Origin: Rhizobium sp. AAP43
GTDB lineage: Bacteria; Pseudomonadota; Alphaproteobacteria; Rhizobiales; Rhizobiaceae
Assembly (NCBI RefSeq): GCF_001296045.1
Contig: NZ_LJHS01000066.1
Span: 1-64,000 of the forward strand
DNA: 64,000 nt
Direction of reading: 5' to 3'
Below, one piece after another: positions 23,522-30,876 of this stretch; the first letter of the stretch is position 1, and the number at the start of each line of letters is the position of its first letter. Both the position numbers and the translations under genes were made by a program. Under the pieces are notes generated by a model. The model saw nothing but the letters and a program-made list of their open reading frames with translations. It ran no database searches and was not told the origin of the DNA.

Positions 23522-24912
23522 AGATCCGCTCGCTCACCGCGCGCGTCCTGATCCTCGCCACCCTTTGGTCGGCGTTGGCTTTGGTGACGATTGCGGTGGC
23601 GATTTCCGCCCTCTACCGCGAGGGCGTCGAGCGCGGCTTCAACAATCTCCTGCGCGCCCAGCTCTACAATGTCGTCAATTCCGTTTCGATCGGTGACGGC
23701 GAAAGCCTGACCGGCTCGCCGGCGCTGGGCGACCTCCGGTTTTCCCAGCCCGAGACCGGCTGGTACTGGCTGGTCGAGCCGATCGGCAATTATACGGCAG
23801 CACCGCTCGCATCCGCCTCGCTTGGCGTTTCCAACCTCGCGACACCCGATGTGGCCGAGACGCCTTTCGACATCAATTATGAGCGCTTCTACGAGATGAA
23901 GGACGAGGTCGGAAACCTTATCCGCGTCGTTGAAACCGAAGTGGTGCTGGACGACCAGGGGCGGGCGGCGCGCTTTCGGGTGACCGGCAATATCGAGGTG
24001 GTGGAAGAGGAAATCGCCTTCTTCGCCAGCCGTCTGAACCTGGCGCTGGCCGTGGTCGGCATTGGCAGTCTGATCCTGAACGGTGGCGCCATCGTCTATG
24101 GACTGCGCCCCGTCGACAGGGCGCGGCGCGCCTTGGAGCGCATCCGGCGCGGCGAGGCCGAACGGCTGGAGGGCGAGTTCCCACGCGAGATCATGCCGCT
24201 TGCGACGGAAATCAACGCCCTGATCGAGAGCAACCGACGCATTGTCGAGCGCGCCCGCATGCAGGTCGGCAATCTCGCCCATTCGCTGAAGACGCCGATT
24301 GCCGTGTTGCTCAACGAGGCGCGCACGCTCGACAAGACCCATGCCGGTGTCGTGACGACACAGGCCGAGGCGATGCAGGCGCAGGTCGCGACCTATCTCA
24401 ACCGCGCCCGCATTGCCGCCCAGCGCGACAGCGTGCTCGCCCGCACCGAAGCCCAGCCCGCGCTTGAGCGGCTGGTGCGCGTCATGCGCAAGCTGAATGC
24501 CGAAGTGAGCTTCGACCTGGAGGTCGCTCCTGACCTGACCTTTGCCATGGAGCAGCAGGACGTCGAGGAAGTGGTTGGCAATCTCCTGGAAAACGCTGCG
24601 CGTTTCGCCCGTTCCAAGGTCGTCACCCGGCTTTCCTCCGTGGTCCGTGAAGAAGACGCGACGGAGGGGCGCCGCCGCTGGGTGGAACTGATCATCGAGG
24701 ATGACGGGCCGGGACTGGCGCCCGACCAGATCGGCGAGGCGCTGAAGCGCGGCCGCAGGCTCGACGAGAGCAAGCCGGGAACGGGGCTCGGCCTGTCGAT
24801 CGTCAAGGAAATCTCGGGCGAATACCAGGGGTCTCTCGGTCTTTCCCGCAGCCCGCTCGGCGGACTTCGCGCACAGGTGATACTCCCAGCTGTGAGCAAG
24901 GAGACTGCGTGA
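23518..24912 (+). CDS. feuQ: Sensor histidine kinase FeuQ
   Basis: The 464-residue kinase has membrane helices at about residues 10-32 and 174-196 enclosing a periplasmic sensor, a HAMP linker, the phospho-acceptor H255 in NLAHSLKTP, and the ATPase motifs NLLENAARFA, DDGPGLAP and GTGLGLSIV. It is translationally coupled to the regulator gene (ATGA). The large periplasmic loop is where a FeuN-like protein would act. Confidence 0.82.
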   Translation: MKIRSLTARVLILATLWSALALVTIAVAISALYREGVERGFNNLLRAQLYNVVNSVSIGDGESLTGSPALGDLRFSQPETGWYWLVEPIGNYTAAPLASASLGVSNLATPDVAETPFDINYERFYEMKDEVGNLIRVVETEVVLDDQGRAARFRVTGNIEVVEEEIAFFASRLNLALAVVGIGSLILNGGAIVYGLRPVDRARRALERIRRGEAERLEGEFPREIMPLATEINALIESNRRIVERARMQVGNLAHSLKTPIAVLLNEARTLDKTHAGVVTTQAEAMQAQVATYLNRARIAAQRDSVLARTEAQPALERLVRVMRKLNAEVSFDLEVAPDLTFAMEQQDVEEVVGNLLENAARFARSKVVTRLSSVVREEDATEGRRRWVELIIEDDGPGLAPDQIGEALKRGRRLDESKPGTGLGLSIVKEISGEYQGSLGLSRSPLGGLRAQVILPAVSKETA

Positions 24913-25034
24913 TTGATTTTCCTGTGAAATTCCATAGTTGTATGAGAACGTGTCAGAAGCGCTCGTTGTCGCGGGCTTCGGGCGAGGGCGCTTTGCGCGG
25001 TATACGAAATGTCGACGGAAACTGGGTTGATCTG

Positions 25035-25436
25035 ATGGGTGTATCGCGCTTTGGAGTTGTCGCCGTGGCCTTGGCTGCCACTGTTGGACTGTCGGCCTGC
25101 ACGACGACGCAGGGCAGCGCTGCGACGGGCTCGGCCCTGTACATATCCGCATTGCAGGGCGGCATCGTCTCGCGCACCGGCGTGAAGCTGTCGAACAGCG
25201 AGACCCAGCGTGCGCTGGAAGCCGAATACCGGGCGCTGGAAGCAGCCCCTGGCGGCCAGCCCGTGACCTGGGTTGGCGGCGAAGTGCGCGGCCAGGTGGT
25301 TGCGGCAGCACCCTATCAGGTCGGCCAGCAGAACTGCCGCCAGTTTACCCACAAGGTGATCAGCGAGGGTCGCGAACTCCAGGCACGCGGTGCGGCCTGC
25401 CGCAACAGCGACGGGACCTGGACGCCGCTGAGCTGA
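25035..25436 (+). CDS. Outer-membrane lipoprotein (RT0821/Lpp0805-like surface protein)
   Basis: The 133-residue protein has a lipoprotein signal with lipobox LSAC and the lipidated cysteine at C22. The C-terminal part has the family pattern NCRQFTHKVISEGRELQARG followed by AACRNSDGTWTPLS, with a conserved cysteine pair. An open frame extends upstream to 24909, overlapping feuQ, but the signal peptide only makes sense from the ATG at 25035. The role is unknown; members are small 17-kDa-antigen-like envelope proteins. Confidence 0.75.
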   Translation: MGVSRFGVVAVALAATVGLSACTTTQGSAATGSALYISALQGGIVSRTGVKLSNSETQRALEAEYRALEAAPGGQPVTWVGGEVRGQVVAAAPYQVGQQNCRQFTHKVISEGRELQARGAACRNSDGTWTPLS

Positions 25437-25481
25437 CAAGGCTTTGACGGGTTGGATGTGCGGCTGCAGCGCGGCCACCAC

Positions 25482-25495
25482 TTGACTTGCATCAA
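25482..25495 (+). promoter_or_regulatory. FNR/FixK box upstream of cycH
   Basis: TTGACTTGCATCAA is a perfect match to the anaerobox TTGAYNNNNRTCAA. It lies 112 bases before the cycH start. With the usual -41.5 position, transcription would start near 25530, giving a leader of about 77 bases. Confidence 0.7.
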
Positions 25496-25606
25496 GGATG
25501 GGCAGGTTATGGCGTCCTAGAGAGAGCTTGCGGCCAATCGCCTCAATTTTACGTCAGAGGCGGTTTGTCGATTGGAAAGCTCATTGCCTTGAAGTAATCG
25601 GTTCTC

Positions 25607-26860
25607 ATGTTGTTCTGGATCATCGCCGCGCTTCTGACGGTCGTCGTCGCATTCATTCTCCTGTCGCCGTTGCTCAGGGCCAGGGCCCTCGCATCGCGCT
25701 ATGAAGAGGGGGAGGCGGCGGTTTATCGTGACCAGTTGCGCGAACTCGAACGCGACCGCGCCGGCGGACTGATTTCCGCCGAGGAGGCCGACTATGCGCG
25801 GGCCGAAATCGGCCGGCGGCTTTTGGGTGTCGATGCGCGCGCCAAGGCTTCACCGCAGCCCGACGCGGGCGCGGCAGGCGAAGACGCCAAGGGTGAGGGT
25901 GCCAAGGGTGAGGCTGCCAAGGCGCCGAAACCCGGCCGCTACCGGCTGTCGCAGGCCTTCATCCTTCTCTGTCTTCCCGCAATCGGCCTTGCCGGTTATC
26001 TGGCGTCCGGCAATCCCGGCATGCCGGATGCCCCGCTTGCGGCACGGCTTGCCAATCCCGGCGACAATGTCGAGCTTCTGGTCGCCCAGGTCGAGCGACA
26101 TCTTGCGACCAATCCCGAGGACGGCAATGGCTGGGCCGTGGTGGCGCCGGTCTATTTCCGCATGGGACGGCTTGAGGATGCAGAGCTTGCCTATCGCAAT
26201 GCCATTCGGCTTCTCGGCCCAGATGCGGAACGCATGACCGGTTTTGGCGAAACGCTCGTGACCCGCAATGACGGCATTGTCGTGAAAGATGCGCAGCAGG
26301 CGTTCGAAGCGTCGCTGAAGATCGAGCCGAACAATCCGCGCGCCGACTATTATCTGGCGCTGGCGCTGGAGCAATCCGGCCGCCGGGCCGAGGCACTCGT
26401 TGCCTTCGAGAACATCGCCAAGGCATCGCCGCCGGAAGCCCCGTGGATGGAGCTGATCAACCGGCATATCGCGACCAACAGCGCCGGCCTGCCGCTGGCC
26501 GGTGGTGCGGCAACGCCGCCGGGTCTTGCCGCCAATCCGGCAGCCAGTGGCGCGCCGGCACCGCTCGGCAACCCGACCGCCGAGGATATTGCCAATGCGC
26601 AGGCCATGTCGACGGGCGACCGCAGCGAGATGATCCGCGGCATGGTGGCAAGCCTCGACGCCAAGCTGAAGGACGACCCCAAGAATTTTGAAGGCTGGAT
26701 GCGTCTCGTGCGATCCTATGCCATGCTCAAGGACAAGGACCGCGCTCAAGGCGCGCTGCGGGATGGCCTCAAGGCCTTTCCGGCGGAGACCGCCGAGGGC
26801 CGGCAGCTGATCGCCATGGCGAGCGAACTTGGCCTTGAAGTCGAGGAGAAGACGCCGTGA
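25607..26860 (+). CDS. cycH: Cytochrome c maturation protein CycH (CcmI)
   Basis: The 417-residue protein has membrane helices at about residues 2-20 and 116-135, with a leucine-rich cytoplasmic loop between them (YRDQLRELERDRAGGLIS). A periplasmic TPR-containing part follows. CcmI delivers apocytochrome c to the haem ligation complex. It is the first gene of cycHJKL; each following gene overlaps the previous stop by four bases. A FixK/FNR box lies upstream, suggesting low-oxygen control. A Gly/Ala/Lys-rich stretch in the loop (GEDAKGEGAKGEAAKAP) is low complexity. Confidence 0.92.
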   Translation: MLFWIIAALLTVVVAFILLSPLLRARALASRYEEGEAAVYRDQLRELERDRAGGLISAEEADYARAEIGRRLLGVDARAKASPQPDAGAAGEDAKGEGAKGEAAKAPKPGRYRLSQAFILLCLPAIGLAGYLASGNPGMPDAPLAARLANPGDNVELLVAQVERHLATNPEDGNGWAVVAPVYFRMGRLEDAELAYRNAIRLLGPDAERMTGFGETLVTRNDGIVVKDAQQAFEASLKIEPNNPRADYYLALALEQSGRRAEALVAFENIAKASPPEAPWMELINRHIATNSAGLPLAGGAATPPGLAANPAASGAPAPLGNPTAEDIANAQAMSTGDRSEMIRGMVASLDAKLKDDPKNFEGWMRLVRSYAMLKDKDRAQGALRDGLKAFPAETAEGRQLIAMASELGLEVEEKTP

Positions 26861-27309
26861 CCCGCAAGCAGAAGAGACTGGCCGTCATTGCCGGCGGCAT
26901 GGGGTTTATTTTGGCAGCCGTGCTTTTGGTGATGTTCGCCTTCAGCCAGACCATTGCCTATTTCTACGTGCCCGGCGACTTGAAGACGGTGAAGCTCGAT
27001 GCCGGCACGCGCATCCGGCTCGGCGGCCTCGTCGAAGATGGCTCGGTGAAGCGCGGTGAGGGCTCGACGATCACCTTTACCGTGACCGACACGCTGGCGA
27101 CGGTGCCGGTGACCTATACGGGCATTCTGCCGGACCTCTTCCGCGAGGGGCAGGGCGTGGTGGCCGAGGGCAGTTTCCGCGAGGGCGACCGCGTCTTCGT
27201 GGCCGATACCGTGCTCGCCAAACACGACGAGACCTATATGCCGAAGGACGTCGCGGATCGTCTGAAGGCGCAAGGGGTGGAACTCAGCGGCAAGGAAAAG
27301 CTCCAATGA
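26857..27309 (+). CDS. cycJ: Haem chaperone CycJ (CcmE)
   Basis: The 150-residue membrane-anchored protein carries haem covalently on H123 in AKHDETYMP, with Y127 as nearby ligand. One membrane helix lies at about residues 9-30, followed by the periplasmic beta-barrel domain. It passes haem to CcmF/CcmH for attachment to apocytochromes. Start and stop overlap the neighbouring genes. Confidence 0.95.
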   Translation: MTRKQKRLAVIAGGMGFILAAVLLVMFAFSQTIAYFYVPGDLKTVKLDAGTRIRLGGLVEDGSVKRGEGSTITFTVTDTLATVPVTYTGILPDLFREGQGVVAEGSFREGDRVFVADTVLAKHDETYMPKDVADRLKAQGVELSGKEKLQ

Positions 27310-29294
27310 TCGTTGAACTTGGTCACTATGCGCTGGTTCTGGCCCTTGCGGTCGCGCTGATCGTTTCCGTGCTCCCCGTGATCGGTGCCCGAAAGGGCGA
27401 TGCGGCGATGATGGCGGTCGCGACATCAGGCACCTATGCGCTCTTCCTCCTGGTCGCGCTCTCCTTCGGCGTTCTGACCTACGCCTATGTCGTGTCCGAC
27501 TTCTCGGTCCAGAACGTCTACGAGAACTCGCATTCGCTGAAGCCGATGATCTACAAGATCTCCGGCGTCTGGGGCAATCACGAGGGCTCGATGATGCTCT
27601 GGGTGCTGATCCTGACGCTGTTCAGCGCCATGGTCGCCTGGTTCGGCACCAATCTGCCGGATCGACTGAAGGCCAATGTTCTGTCCGTGCAGGCCTGGAT
27701 CACCTCGGCATTTGCGCTCTTCATCCTGATGACCTCCAACCCGTTCAACCGGCTCTCGCCGATCCCGGGCGAGGGGCAGGACCTGAACCCCGTGTTGCAG
27801 GATGTGGGCCTCGCCATCCATCCGCCGCTTCTCTATCTCGGTTATGTCGGTTTTTCCGTCTGTTTCTCCTTTGCCATCGCCGCCCTGATGGACGGCCGCA
27901 TCGATGCGGCCTGGGCACGCTGGGTCAGACCCTGGACGTTGGCCGCCTGGGTGTTTCTGACGGCTGGTATCGCCATGGGCTCCTACTGGGCCTATTACGA
28001 ACTCGGCTGGGGCGGCTGGTGGTTCTGGGACCCGGTCGAAAACGCCTCCTTCATGCCGTGGCTTGCCGGAACCGCATTGCTGCATTCGGCGCTTGTCATG
28101 GAAAAGCGGGATGCCTTGAAGATCTGGACCGTGCTTTTGGCGATCATCGCCTTTTCGCTGTCGCTGCTCGGCACCTTCCTCGTCCGCTCAGGCGTTTTGA
28201 CCTCCGTGCATGCCTTTGCCACCGACCCGACCCGTGGCGTTTTCATTCTCGGCATTCTCGTGATCTTCATCGGCGGTGCGCTGTCGCTCTTTGCCTTTCG
28301 TGCGCCGATGCTGAAGGCCGGTGGCCTATTCCAGCCGATCTCGCGCGAAGGCGCGCTGGTTCTCAACAATCTGATCCTGACGGTCTCGACCGCGACCGTC
28401 TTGATCGGCACGCTCTATCCGCTGCTTCTGGAAACGCTGACCGGCGAGAAGATCTCTGTCGGTGCGCCCTTCTTCAACATCACCTTCGGGCTGTTGATGA
28501 TTCCGCTTCTGCTGGCCGTCCCGTTTGGTCCCTTCCTTGCCTGGAAGCGGGGCGATCTGCTCGGTGCCTTGCAGCGCCTGTACCTTGCGGCGGGCGTTGC
28601 GCTCGTGCTGGGTCTGGCGCTCTATTACGTCGAGCATGGCGGACCGGTCATGGCCGTTGGCGGCCTGGCGCTCGGTTTCTTTGTCATGGCCGGTGCTATT
28701 GCCGACCTCTTCTATCGCGGCGGCTTTGGCAAGCAGAGCTTTTCTGTGGCGCTCAGCCGGTTCAAGGGCCTGCCGCGCTCGGCTTTCGGCACGGCGCTCG
28801 CCCATTTCGGCCTCGGCGTGACGGTCATCGGGATTGTGGCCGTCACCACCTTCGAGACGGAAACCGTGGTCGAGATGAAGCCCGGCATGACGGCGGAAGC
28901 CGGCGGCTATGTGCTGACCTTTGATGGCATGCGGGCTGCAAGCGGCCCGAACTATACCGAGGATCAGGGCCATTTCACTATCCGCAAGGGCGGCGTCGAA
29001 GTGGCCGATGTCTGGTCGTCGAAGCGGCTCTATCCGGCGCGGCGCATGCCGACGACGGAAGCCGGGATCGTGACCTTCGGCTTTAGCCAGCTCTATGTCT
29101 CGCTGGGTGACCCCATGGCCGATGGCGGCATCGTGGTGCGCGTCTGGTGGAAGCCGTGGATCCTCTGCATCTGGTACGGCGCGCTTGTCATGATGGCGGG
29201 CGGGGTCGTCTCGCTGTCGGATCGCAGGCTTCGTGTCGGCGCGCCGAAACGGGCCAAGATCGCGGTGAAACCGGCACTGGAGGCTGCGGAATGA
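27306..29294 (+). CDS. cycK: Cytochrome c haem lyase subunit CycK (CcmF)
   Basis: The 662-residue integral membrane protein has about 15 helices and the tryptophan-rich WWD motif in GWGGWWFWDPVENASFMPW, which holds haem at the periplasmic face. Typical segments such as NPVLQDVGLAIHPPLLYLGY and FLVRSGVLTSVHAFA are present. It ligates haem to apocytochrome c with CcmH and CcmI. It is coupled to the genes on both sides. Confidence 0.96.
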   Translation: MIVELGHYALVLALAVALIVSVLPVIGARKGDAAMMAVATSGTYALFLLVALSFGVLTYAYVVSDFSVQNVYENSHSLKPMIYKISGVWGNHEGSMMLWVLILTLFSAMVAWFGTNLPDRLKANVLSVQAWITSAFALFILMTSNPFNRLSPIPGEGQDLNPVLQDVGLAIHPPLLYLGYVGFSVCFSFAIAALMDGRIDAAWARWVRPWTLAAWVFLTAGIAMGSYWAYYELGWGGWWFWDPVENASFMPWLAGTALLHSALVMEKRDALKIWTVLLAIIAFSLSLLGTFLVRSGVLTSVHAFATDPTRGVFILGILVIFIGGALSLFAFRAPMLKAGGLFQPISREGALVLNNLILTVSTATVLIGTLYPLLLETLTGEKISVGAPFFNITFGLLMIPLLLAVPFGPFLAWKRGDLLGALQRLYLAAGVALVLGLALYYVEHGGPVMAVGGLALGFFVMAGAIADLFYRGGFGKQSFSVALSRFKGLPRSAFGTALAHFGLGVTVIGIVAVTTFETETVVEMKPGMTAEAGGYVLTFDGMRAASGPNYTEDQGHFTIRKGGVEVADVWSSKRLYPARRMPTTEAGIVTFGFSQLYVSLGDPMADGGIVVRVWWKPWILCIWYGALVMMAGGVVSLSDRRLRVGAPKRAKIAVKPALEAAE

Positions 29295-29890
29295 GCGCGC
29301 CGAGGAACCCCTCCCCAACCCCTCCCCGCAAGGGGGAGGGGCTTTTGCGCCGCATGCAGCCTTGGACGAAGGCGCAAGCGGCATCCGCGAGGTTTCTCCC
29401 CCCTTGTGGGGGAGATGGCCGGCAGGCCAGAGGGGGACTTTGGGCCGCACTTTTCACGCTCGCGCTGTTGTTCGCTCCGCTCCCGGCCCATGCCGTCAAT
29501 CCCGACGAGGTGCTGTCCGATCCGGTGCTCGAACAGCGGGCGCGAACGCTGTCGGCGGAATTGCGCTGCATGGTCTGCCAGAACCAGTCGATCGACGATT
29601 CCAATGCCGAGCTTGCCCGCGACCTGCGCGTCGTGGTGCGCGAGCGGCTGGTGGATGGCGACAGCGACGCGCAGGTGCTGGACTATGTCGTGTCGCGTTA
29701 CGGCGAATTCGTGCTGTTGAAGCCGCGGCTATCCGTGCGCACGCTGGCGCTCTGGGGGGCACCCTTTGTGCTGGTGGTGATCGGCCTGATCGTGGCGGTG
29801 GTCAGTGCCCGCAGGCGGGCGGCGCGGCCGACGGCCAAACTGTCGGCCGAGGAAGAGGCACGGCTGGGCAGGTTGCTCGACGGCGAGTGA
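29291..29890 (+). CDS. cycL: Cytochrome c maturation thiol protein CycL (CcmH) with repeat-derived N-terminus
   Basis: The 199-residue protein reduces apocytochrome cysteines via the redox pair in LRCMVCQNQS and is anchored by a C-terminal helix (about residues 152-172). A normal signal peptide (LWAALFTLALLFAPLPAHA) precedes VNPDEVL. Between the coupled ATG and this signal lie about 48 extra residues encoded by two rhizobial palindromic repeats. They keep the frame open, giving Pro/Gly/Arg-rich sequence such as NPSPTPPRKGEG and FLPPCGGDGRQARGG. An internal ATG at 29354 exists, but it still lies before the second repeat. Export with such a long N-region is plausible but unproven. Confidence 0.9.
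   Translation: MSAPRNPSPTPPRKGEGLLRRMQPWTKAQAASARFLPPCGGDGRQARGGLWAALFTLALLFAPLPAHAVNPDEVLSDPVLEQRARTLSAELRCMVCQNQSIDDSNAELARDLRVVVRERLVDGDSDAQVLDYVVSRYGEFVLLKPRLSVRTLALWGAPFVLVVIGLIVAVVSARRRAARPTAKLSAEEEARLGRLLDGE
29309..29441. repeat. Palindromic repeats inserted inside the cycL coding region
   Basis: Two elements lie within the reading frame: CCCCTCCCCGCAAGGGGGAG plus GGG at about 29319-29341, and CTCCCCCCTTGTGGGGGAG with GGCCGGCAGGCC at about 29397-29435. Both are of the rhizobial intergenic type. Confidence 0.75.
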
Positions 29891-30036
29891 TCAGGGCGTT
29901 TCGAAGTCGGTGTCATCATCCAGCTGCAGGTCCGGTGTTCGCTCGCGACCATGACGGATCGTCAGAATTCGAACGCCATCGGGACCGACGTCATAGTGGA
30001 TGTGATAGCCACCCAGAACGGCCGTCTTTTCGGAAG
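29891..30036 (-). pseudogene. C-terminal remnant of a ParE/RelE-type toxin
   Basis: On the minus strand, translation gives TAVLGGYHIHYDVGPDGVRI followed by LTIRHGRERTPDL and a stop at 29891. This is the C-terminal beta-sheet pattern of ParE/RelE toxins. In-frame stops lie just upstream, and no N-terminal half is found. The remnant is on the same strand as the ribbon-helix-helix antitoxin at 30422-30661, so it is probably the dead partner of that gene. Confidence 0.6.
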
Positions 30037-30218
30037 GTCAACGCGGTTCGCTGCCCTCTTGGTCTGCTCTGTCCAGCTTGTCGGATGAAGCCGCTGCCGG
30101 AGTCTAAGTGGGCCGCGTTCATGCCGTGGTCGTCCGAATCGCGCCTTAGGCTGTCAAGCGTGCCCTCGCTCTGCTGTTGATTGCTGGGGATAAGACGAAA
30201 AAGCCCAATAAAAAATCG

Positions 30219-30655
30219 ATGGATATTGACCCGCTTCCTCCGAAGCAGCTTCTGTTGGGGCGTATTATTTACGCAAACGGAGCAAAGTATTTCGGATGAA
30301 GAAGTCTAGACAGAAAGTTGGCGAGAAGAACGAGATTAAGTTTTCTCTGAGTGGCGTCTCTGGCCGTGGCCCTTGGGGTGTCGCGGGGTCATGCCTCTTG
30401 GCAGTTCTTGTCATTTACTGGTCATCCGGTGCGTACACTCATCTCCTTGGCATCGATACCCTCTCCATTAGCGATTGCTCTCCGCGCTTCCGCAATCTCC
30501 AGGACCTCGCGCCCTTCCTGAGCCAAGTAACTCTTGAGCGCGCGCACGATGATCCAGCTGCGGCTCCGGTCGCAGGCACCGGCAACCGCTTCGGTTCCGG
30601 CGAGAACATCAAGCGGCAGTCGAAGTGTGATGGGATCAGACAATTGCTGTTTTGA
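30219..30655 (+). CDS. Two overlapping small frames in DNA inserted between toxin and antitoxin pieces
   Basis: A 26-codon frame (30219-30299; MDIDPLPPKQLLLGRIIYAN...) overlaps by four bases a second frame from 30296 whose first 50 residues (KKSRQKVGEKNEIKFSLSGV, then a hydrophobic segment) look like a small membrane protein. The second frame runs to 30655, but its latter half is antisense to the antitoxin gene and unlikely to be original. The stretch is AT-richer than its surroundings. It may be a fragment of a mobile element. Neither frame is recognised. Confidence 0.3.
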
Positions 30656-30661
30656 CATCAT
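30422..30661 (-). CDS. Ribbon-helix-helix (CopG/ParD-like) antitoxin, probably truncated
   Basis: The 79-residue protein begins with the RHH strand SDPITLRLPLDVLAGTEAVA and helices containing CDRSRSWIIVRALKSYLAQE, typical of CopG/ParD-type antitoxins. After GEGIDAKEM, where homologues carry a toxin-contact tail, it ends in an unrelated SVRTG. The partner toxin downstream is a remnant (29891-30036). An inverted repeat before the start may be its operator. It may still bind DNA, but has no intact toxin here. Confidence 0.65.
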   Translation of the reverse strand: MMSKQQLSDPITLRLPLDVLAGTEAVAGACDRSRSWIIVRALKSYLAQEGREVLEIAEARRAIANGEGIDAKEMSVRTG

Positions 30662-30667
30662 TTTTTA

Positions 30668-30686
30668 CTCCGATTGTAATACGGAG
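30668..30686. promoter_or_regulatory. Possible operator of the RHH antitoxin gene
   Basis: CTCCG-N9-CGGAG, a 5-base inverted repeat seven bases before the antitoxin start codon, placed where RHH antitoxins usually autorepress. Confidence 0.4.
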
Positions 30687-30824
30687 CATAGGTCCATGCA
30701 GCCTCAAGTCAATTTGCGGCCCCTGTCGCCTCAATGTCCCGCAAACATTACGAAGATTTCATCCGCCGTACAGTTCGCCGTAAGGTGACAGCGCCTATAT
30801 CTCTCCTCATCCACCGCTTCCCCA

Positions 30825-30843
30825 CCGCCGGATCGTCCGGCGG
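30825..30843 (+). other. Hairpin in the degP leader
   Basis: CCGCCGGA-TCG-TCCGGCGG is a perfect 8-base stem with a 3-base loop, 34 bases before the degP start. It has no T-run, so it is more likely an mRNA leader structure than a terminator. Confidence 0.4.
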
Positions 30844-30876
30844 CTCCAGTCAGAAGAACAGATGAAGGTAGATCAC

